Shown: positions 6,352-10,582 of the stretch, in pieces | How positions within the stretch are numbered: the first letter of the stretch is position 1 | Layout: each line of letters begins with the position of its first letter | Assembly (NCBI GenBank): GCA_002429165.1 | Contig: DIYV01000031.1 | Span: forward strand, 3,216 to 13,797 | Source: Gallionella sp. UBA6045 | GTDB taxonomy: Bacteria; Pseudomonadota; Gammaproteobacteria; Burkholderiales; Gallionellaceae | DNA length: 10,582 nucleotides | Direction: 5' to 3' | The notes under the pieces: model-generated | What the model was told of the DNA's origin: nothing | Seen by the model: only the letters and a program-made list of their open reading frames with translations | The model's database searches: none | Program-made: the position numbers and the translations under genes

Positions 6352-7371
6352 AAGTTCGTTCAGCATGCTGCGAACCGGCGTAGGTATCGCCGCCCTCAAC
6401 GCCTCCCCCACATCCAGCCACATACTCCCCGGTTGCGCGGCACTCAAAGGTTTACTCGTGAGCTGAATCTTCAGCGGCGAAATATGCAATTTAAAATGAG
6501 TAAAGGTGTGAGAAAAAGTCTCCAGCCTATCTCCATCACTCGCAACCATTCCGTTGCGCATAAACCAATCCTTCGCCGCAGCCTCATCATCGAACTGCGG
6601 CGGACACCACATCCCGCCCCAGATACCGCTGCCGGGACGTTTTTCCAGCAGAATGTCATTACCGTGCATCAGCAACAGAAACGTCGTATGTCTTTCGGGC
6701 ACGGTTTTGCGGGGCCGGGGCGTGGGCAGTTCGCTCACTCGTCCGCTTTGAAATGCAATGCAATCACTGCTCACCGGACACTCACCACACTTCGGCTTGC
6801 TGCGCATGCACAGCGTCGCGCCCAGATCCATCTGTGCCTGTATGTAAGCAGCAATGTCGCGTTGCGGCAACAAGGCTTCAGCCTGTTGCCAGAGCTGCGC
6901 TTCCACCACTTTCTCGCTGGGCGATCCGGCTATGCCGCAATAGCGCGCCAGCACGCGCTTGACGTTGCCATCCAGAATCGCGCGGCGTTCGTGCCAGGCC
7001 AGTGCACAGATCGCAGCCGCTGTGGAACGGCCGATGCCGGGGAGTTCGAGTATCTGCTCGAATTCGCGCGGAAACTTGCCATGATGTTTTCCCGCGATAA
7101 TCCGCGCTGCAGCATGCAGGTTGCGTCCGCGGGCGTAGTAGCCGAGACCGCTCCAGTGCGCGAGCACTTGCTCTTCAGTCGCTGCGGCGAGTGCCGCGAT
7201 GGCCGGGAACGATGCGACAAAACGCTGAAAATAAGGAATGACGGTGGATACCTGCGTCTGTTGCAGCATGATCTCGGACAGCCACACCTGATAGGCATCC
7301 GCGCCTTGCCAGGGCAGATCGTGGCGGCCGTGCGTGCGTTGCCAGGCGATCAAACGGGAAGCGAAATCCAC
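6340..7371 (-). CDS. mutY: A/G-specific adenine DNA glycosylase
   Basis: MutY removes adenine mispaired with 8-oxoguanine or guanine, protecting against G:C to T:A mutation. The 343-residue protein has the full set of parts. The catalytic glutamate is E33 in VWLSEIMLQQTQV. The helix-hairpin-helix is LPGIGRSTAAAI (110-121), and the catalytic aspartate is D134 in ILDGNVKR. The [4Fe-4S] ligands are C188, C195, C198 and C204, spaced C-x6-C-x2-C-x5-C. The C-terminal NUDIX-like domain that recognises 8-oxoG starts at about 225, with a conserved TFSHTFTHFKLHI loop. The start is GTG at 7371, preceded in frame by a TGA, so no longer version exists; the ribosome site is poor. It follows asmA by 49 bases and is probably transcribed with it. 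Confidence 0.96.
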   Translation of the reverse strand: MDFASRLIAWQRTHGRHDLPWQGADAYQVWLSEIMLQQTQVSTVIPYFQRFVASFPAIAALAAATEEQVLAHWSGLGYYARGRNLHAAARIIAGKHHGKFPREFEQILELPGIGRSTAAAICALAWHERRAILDGNVKRVLARYCGIAGSPSEKVVEAQLWQQAEALLPQRDIAAYIQAQMDLGATLCMRSKPKCGECPVSSDCIAFQSGRVSELPTPRPRKTVPERHTTFLLLMHGNDILLEKRPGSGIWGGMWCPPQFDDEAAAKDWFMRNGMVASDGDRLETFSHTFTHFKLHISPLKIQLTSKPLSAAQPGSMWLDVGEALRAAIPTPVRSMLNELRRG

Positions 7372-7420
7372 TTGTCAGTCGGCGCTCATGCTTCGATATT
7401 TTGGCATAACAACAGGGAGA

Positions 7421-9658
7421 TCATTTGAACAGCCCCTTCAAGCCCTTCTTCAATTCTTCCTGCAGCCTGGTCTTGGCATCTTCTTTCACTTTCTCTTTTT
7501 TCTCATCAATTTTTTGCCTGGCGACATCAACAAGCAGCGCTCCGTAATCAATCTTGAATTTGAGCGCATCGAATGAGCCGCTCACATTCACCGGTAATGT
7601 TCCTGTCCTGCCCTGTTCAGTCTTGGCAAGCGTGGCCTTGGCGTTGTAGTCCAAGCTGTCATGGCCGATGTCGATGTCGCCACTGCCGCTCAGACGCAGC
7701 ACAGTGGATTTGACTGCCAGGTCATCGTTATGAGCCACGCCGTTGCGCACTCTGAAGTTGGCCTTGAACTCGCTGAACTCGGTTTTCTCGCTCTTGTCCA
7801 CCCCCAATGTCTGCGCTCTGGTATCCCTGCCGAGATTCTGTATGCCCTGCACCAGCTTGGTGAGGTTGATACCCTTGATCGCGCCGTTCGCCAGATTCAC
7901 CGACACGTTGCCGTTCAGCGCCTTTTTCAACGCGCTGACGGTATTCCCCTGCGTGGTGAGGTCGAGCACGATGTTGCCCCTGCCTTCGGCCAATTCAAGA
8001 TTGGCGGCATCTTTCAACAGGGGTGCGACGTCAATAGCGGTCAACTTCTGTTTGATAACAAAGCTGGGGGTGCTTTGCGCGTTGATGCTCAGGCTGCCGT
8101 TCATGTTGCCCTGATACAGATTGGCGGACATCGGGCTGAGATTAACCAGTCCGCTATGCGCCTTCACACCCAGACGCAACTGGCTGGATTTTATGTTCGC
8201 CACCTTGAGCGAACCGATGCGCAGGTTGCCGTCCAGATTGAGTGTGCGCAGTGCGGACAGATCCAGCGGCTGCTCCGGCACCTTTGACTGGGGCGTTGCT
8301 GCTTGAGCAGATTTTTTCGGCATGTACATATCTGCATCGAACCGATCCACATCCACATCAAAATCGATTGCCGGATCGGCAAACCCTTTTACACCGAATT
8401 TGGCCTTGATCTGGCTTTGCAACAAACCGCCGGCAAAATTCGCCTGCACGATTTTCTTCAGGGCATCGATATGCACGCTGCCCTTCATCTCGCTGCTCAC
8501 CGATTTGTTCGGCAGTTTGTCGCCGGTGGCAGTCACCGCGATGTTTAGCTTGTCCAGATTGAATTGCTGCGCTTTGATATTGCCCGACAGCGGCGAACTG
8601 AGTTTCAGCTTGAAAGCCTGTTCGGGCTGCTTCACATCCATATCCAGACTCAGCGCGCTGACATTGAAGGTTTGCGCATTGCCTTCCACGCCGGGCATCG
8701 TGAGGCTGGCGACGATATTGCCAAATGACGCATCCAGATTGGCATTCAGCGTGAGCTTGTCACCTGAATATTTGTCCCTGGCCAGGTTCAGTGACGGTGC
8801 ATCGAGGGTAGCTTCGAACTTGTCTTTTACTTTAACTCCGCTGGCACTCAAAGCAAATTCTTTCGCGGTGAACTCATGCGTAGCCAGGTCCGCACTCATG
8901 TCTCCGCTGGCGTGTACTTTCAGATTGCCGATATCCAATGCAGAACCGCTGGCCTGCAGCTCCAGACCTTGCAACTGATACTTTTGCTTGCCCGGATCGA
9001 AGGTCAGCGTGGTTTTGAGTTGTGTGTTGATATCCAGCTTGGGCTGATTGGCCTGTATGGTAGCCGACAAATCGATTTTGCCAGGTACGCCGATGGCGAT
9101 GCGTCCGGTCTTGAGATTCAAGTCCTTGATGGCGTATTGCGCGCCACTGCCCTCATCGCGATAACTGAGATCGGTTTTTTCCACGGATACGGAAGCGATG
9201 TCGAACTTGACCGTCGGGCCGACGACGGCATTGTTCTGCTGTTGCGGCTTCTGCCCGGACGGACCCAGCAGGTCGTCGATGTTGGTCGATCCGTCCCTGT
9301 GCTTGACCAGCGTTGCTTTCAAGCCGCTCACCGACACTTCGTCCACCACCACCTGCTTGTGCAGCAAAGGCATCAATGCGAGTGAAACACGCGCGGATGC
9401 TATCGCTGCAAATTCCTTGTCGCTCTTGAACTCGGATAGAGACACCTTGCTCAGGCTTGCACCGATGTTTGGGTAGAAAGACAGTTTGATATCGCCATCA
9501 AGACGCAGATTGCGCTGTTTGCTGTCCTTCACCGCCTTGATGATCTGTGCCTTGTAGTCGTTGGGATTGAAAGTTGCAGCCACATACGCCACTGCCGCAA
9601 CGGCGATGGCAACGATGGCGCCCACACCCAGCAAACCATACTTGAGGATTTTGTTCAT
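7421..9658 (-). CDS. AsmA family protein
   Basis: This is a 745-residue AsmA-like envelope protein, related to bridge-like lipid-transfer proteins (AsmA, TamB, YhdP) and linked in E. coli to outer-membrane biogenesis. The N-terminus has one membrane anchor at about 7-29 (GLLGVGAIVAIAVAAVAYVA) followed by the typical FNPNDYKAQIIKAV and, further on, the DGDIKLSFYPNIGASLSKV segment. The long middle is beta-rich, with alternating repeat-like strands. The C-terminal AsmA_2 region contains LKKALNGNVSVNLANGAIKG and INLTKLVQGIQNL. It ends in a highly charged helix rich in K and E (about 707-745), possibly a coiled coil. The ATG at 9658 directly precedes the anchor; the ribosome site is weak (GGA). 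A perfect -10 box lies 31 bases upstream. It is longer than E. coli AsmA (about 617 residues), which is common in this family. Confidence 0.9.
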   Translation of the reverse strand: MNKILKYGLLGVGAIVAIAVAAVAYVAATFNPNDYKAQIIKAVKDSKQRNLRLDGDIKLSFYPNIGASLSKVSLSEFKSDKEFAAIASARVSLALMPLLHKQVVVDEVSVSGLKATLVKHRDGSTNIDDLLGPSGQKPQQQNNAVVGPTVKFDIASVSVEKTDLSYRDEGSGAQYAIKDLNLKTGRIAIGVPGKIDLSATIQANQPKLDINTQLKTTLTFDPGKQKYQLQGLELQASGSALDIGNLKVHASGDMSADLATHEFTAKEFALSASGVKVKDKFEATLDAPSLNLARDKYSGDKLTLNANLDASFGNIVASLTMPGVEGNAQTFNVSALSLDMDVKQPEQAFKLKLSSPLSGNIKAQQFNLDKLNIAVTATGDKLPNKSVSSEMKGSVHIDALKKIVQANFAGGLLQSQIKAKFGVKGFADPAIDFDVDVDRFDADMYMPKKSAQAATPQSKVPEQPLDLSALRTLNLDGNLRIGSLKVANIKSSQLRLGVKAHSGLVNLSPMSANLYQGNMNGSLSINAQSTPSFVIKQKLTAIDVAPLLKDAANLELAEGRGNIVLDLTTQGNTVSALKKALNGNVSVNLANGAIKGINLTKLVQGIQNLGRDTRAQTLGVDKSEKTEFSEFKANFRVRNGVAHNDDLAVKSTVLRLSGSGDIDIGHDSLDYNAKATLAKTEQGRTGTLPVNVSGSFDALKFKIDYGALLVDVARQKIDEKKEKVKEDAKTRLQEELKKGLKGLFK

Positions 9659-9688
9659 GGTCCGACCCGCGAAAAAAGACAGGACCTG

Positions 9689-9694
9689 ATTATA
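9689..9694 (-). promoter_or_regulatory. Candidate sigma-70 -10 box for asmA-mutY
   Basis: Read on the minus strand, 9694-9689 is a perfect TATAAT, 31 bases before the asmA ATG, in the only gap between hemN and asmA. No good -35 hexamer lies 16-18 bases upstream, where the sequence is CCTTCA-like and overlaps a hairpin. If real it would give asmA-mutY a start independent of hemN. Support is the single hexamer and its position. Confidence 0.5.
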
Positions 9695-9712
9695 ACGGAG
9701 AGAGGAAACGTG

Positions 9713-9731
9713 AAGGGCTGCTCAAGCCCTT
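9713..9731 (-). terminator. Hairpin after hemN, possible weak terminator
   Basis: A perfect seven-base inverted repeat, AAGGGCT (9713-9719) with AGCCCTT (9725-9731), encloses a five-base loop and lies 6 bases after the hemN stop on the minus strand. Only a short broken T stretch (CACGTTTCC) follows, so termination would be partial at best. It overlaps the place where a -35 for the asmA promoter would be. Confidence 0.4.
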
Positions 9732-9736
9732 TACGC

Positions 9737-10582
9737 CTAAATCACCTTGGAATAGAGCGCATGCTGCTGCCGCGTGCGCAAATACTTGTCAAACACCATG
9801 CAGATGTTGCGTATCAACATGCGTCCCTTGGGAGTCACCTTGATCGATTGCGGGGAAATCTCCAGCAGGCCTTCGCGTTCATACTCGCGCAACTCATTCA
9901 ATTCAGTGTCAAAGTAGCTATCAAAATCGATCCGGTAGGTGCTGTTGAATGACTCTTTGGCAAGTTCGAAATGACACATCAAGGCCTGAATGATGGCACG
10001 ACGCACCAGGTCGTCGGCGTTCAATTCCATGCCGCGCATGACGGGCAACACATCTCTGTCCAACGCCGCGTAGTAATCTTCCAGTTCCTTGTAATTCTGG
10101 CTGTAGGTCGGGCCGATCTTGCCGATGGCACTGAGACCGAGTGCAACCAGATCGCAGTCCGAATGGGTGGAATAACCCTGAAAATTGCGATGCAGCTTGC
10201 CCTGGCGTTGCGCCACGGCAAGCTCGTCTTCCGGTTTGGCAAAGTGATCCATGCCGATATACACGTAGCCCGCATTGGTCAGCTTTTTCACTGCCATGTC
10301 GAGAATATCCAGCTTTACTTGCGGCGCGGGCAAGTCCTCCTCATGGATACGCCGCTGCGGCATGAAGATGGTCGGCATGTGCGCATAGTTATAGATGGAC
10401 AAGCGATCGGGATTGGCGGCAATGACCTTGTCCAGGGTCACGCCAAAGCCTTTGAGGGTTTGCTTGGGTAAACCGTAAATCAGATCGATGCTGACCGATT
10501 TGAATCCATTGGCGCGCGCCGCATGTATCACCCGCAACGTTTCTTCTTCGCTCTGAATGCGATTCACCGCGCGCTGCACCTC
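9737..10582 (-). CDS. hemN: Oxygen-independent coproporphyrinogen III oxidase (3' part)
   Basis: HemN is a radical SAM enzyme that decarboxylates coproporphyrinogen III to protoporphyrinogen IX without oxygen, allowing heme synthesis in anoxic or microoxic conditions. Only the C-terminal 281 residues are present. The frame runs off the window edge reading E-V-Q-R-A-V-N-R-I-Q, so the start and the CxxxCxxC iron-sulfur motif are outside. Remaining hallmarks include SIDLIYGLPKQT, the substrate-region stretch YNYAHMPTIFMPQRRI, FQGYSTHSDCDLVALGLSAI and the HemN-type C-terminal domain ending VTPKGRMLIRNICMVFDKYL. That C-terminal domain separates true HemN from HemW-like paralogues, which lack it. 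It is upstream of asmA on the same strand, separated by 78 bases holding a hairpin and a -10 box, so it is likely a separate unit. Confidence 0.96.
   Translation of the reverse strand, partial: EVQRAVNRIQSEEETLRVIHAARANGFKSVSIDLIYGLPKQTLKGFGVTLDKVIAANPDRLSIYNYAHMPTIFMPQRRIHEEDLPAPQVKLDILDMAVKKLTNAGYVYIGMDHFAKPEDELAVAQRQGKLHRNFQGYSTHSDCDLVALGLSAIGKIGPTYSQNYKELEDYYAALDRDVLPVMRGMELNADDLVRRAIIQALMCHFELAKESFNSTYRIDFDSYFDTELNELREYEREGLLEISPQSIKVTPKGRMLIRNICMVFDKYLRTRQQHALYSKVI

Noticed and set aside
6433..7428. 331-codon open frame antisense to mutY
   Set aside because: mutY has all catalytic and iron-sulfur residues on the minus strand. The plus-strand frame has no family resemblance and runs through the asmA-mutY junction.
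7661..8978. Long plus-strand frames opposite asmA (7661-8287 and 8322-8978)
   Set aside because: They are shadows of the continuous 745-codon AsmA frame, with no ribosome site and low-complexity products.

Overview
The window reads as a chromosomal core segment of a betaproteobacterium. The order lptB-rpoN-hpf-ptsN-hprK-rapZ, with an HPr kinase between ptsN and rapZ, is typical of that class, whereas enteric bacteria have no hprK here. The NusG_II/Gx-transporter pair after rapZ, and the particular protein sequences, make a Nitrosomonadales relative (Gallionellaceae-like) my best guess. That rank is inference and was not tested by search. Coding density is high, composition is even, and I see no IS element, phage gene, CRISPR array, tRNA or rRNA.

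Plus strand, 1-5611: the 3' end of lptB (LPS export ATPase), then rpoN (sigma-54), hpf (ribosome hibernation factor), ptsN (EIIA-Ntr), hprK (HPr kinase/phosphorylase) and rapZ (RNase adapter/nucleotide-binding protein). Spacings are short, and ptsN and hprK share an ATGA overlap. Together they form the nitrogen-PTS/sigma-54 regulatory block. The phospho-carriers EI and HPr are not in the window. A likely intrinsic terminator with a competing alternative hairpin lies between hpf and ptsN. The block continues into a NusG-domain-II membrane-anchored protein and, after an unusual gap of about 200 bases, a Gx-transporter-family membrane protein. These two families also occur together in flavin-based extracellular electron transfer loci.

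Plus strand, 5612-6324: the gap before ubiX carries a compact pair of inverted REP-type palindromes (REPIN-like), followed by ubiX, which makes prenylated FMN for the ubiquinone-pathway decarboxylase UbiD.

Minus strand, 10582-6340: hemN (anaerobic coproporphyrinogen III dehydrogenase, 5' end cut off by the window), then asmA (AsmA-family envelope protein) with its own perfect TATAAT -10 box, then mutY (adenine DNA glycosylase), which converges on ubiX with only 15 bases between their stop codons. Nothing here is a clearly new system. The points most worth a second look are the 4842-5047 gap between the NusG_II and Gx genes, the possible attenuator upstream of ptsN, and the REP pair.
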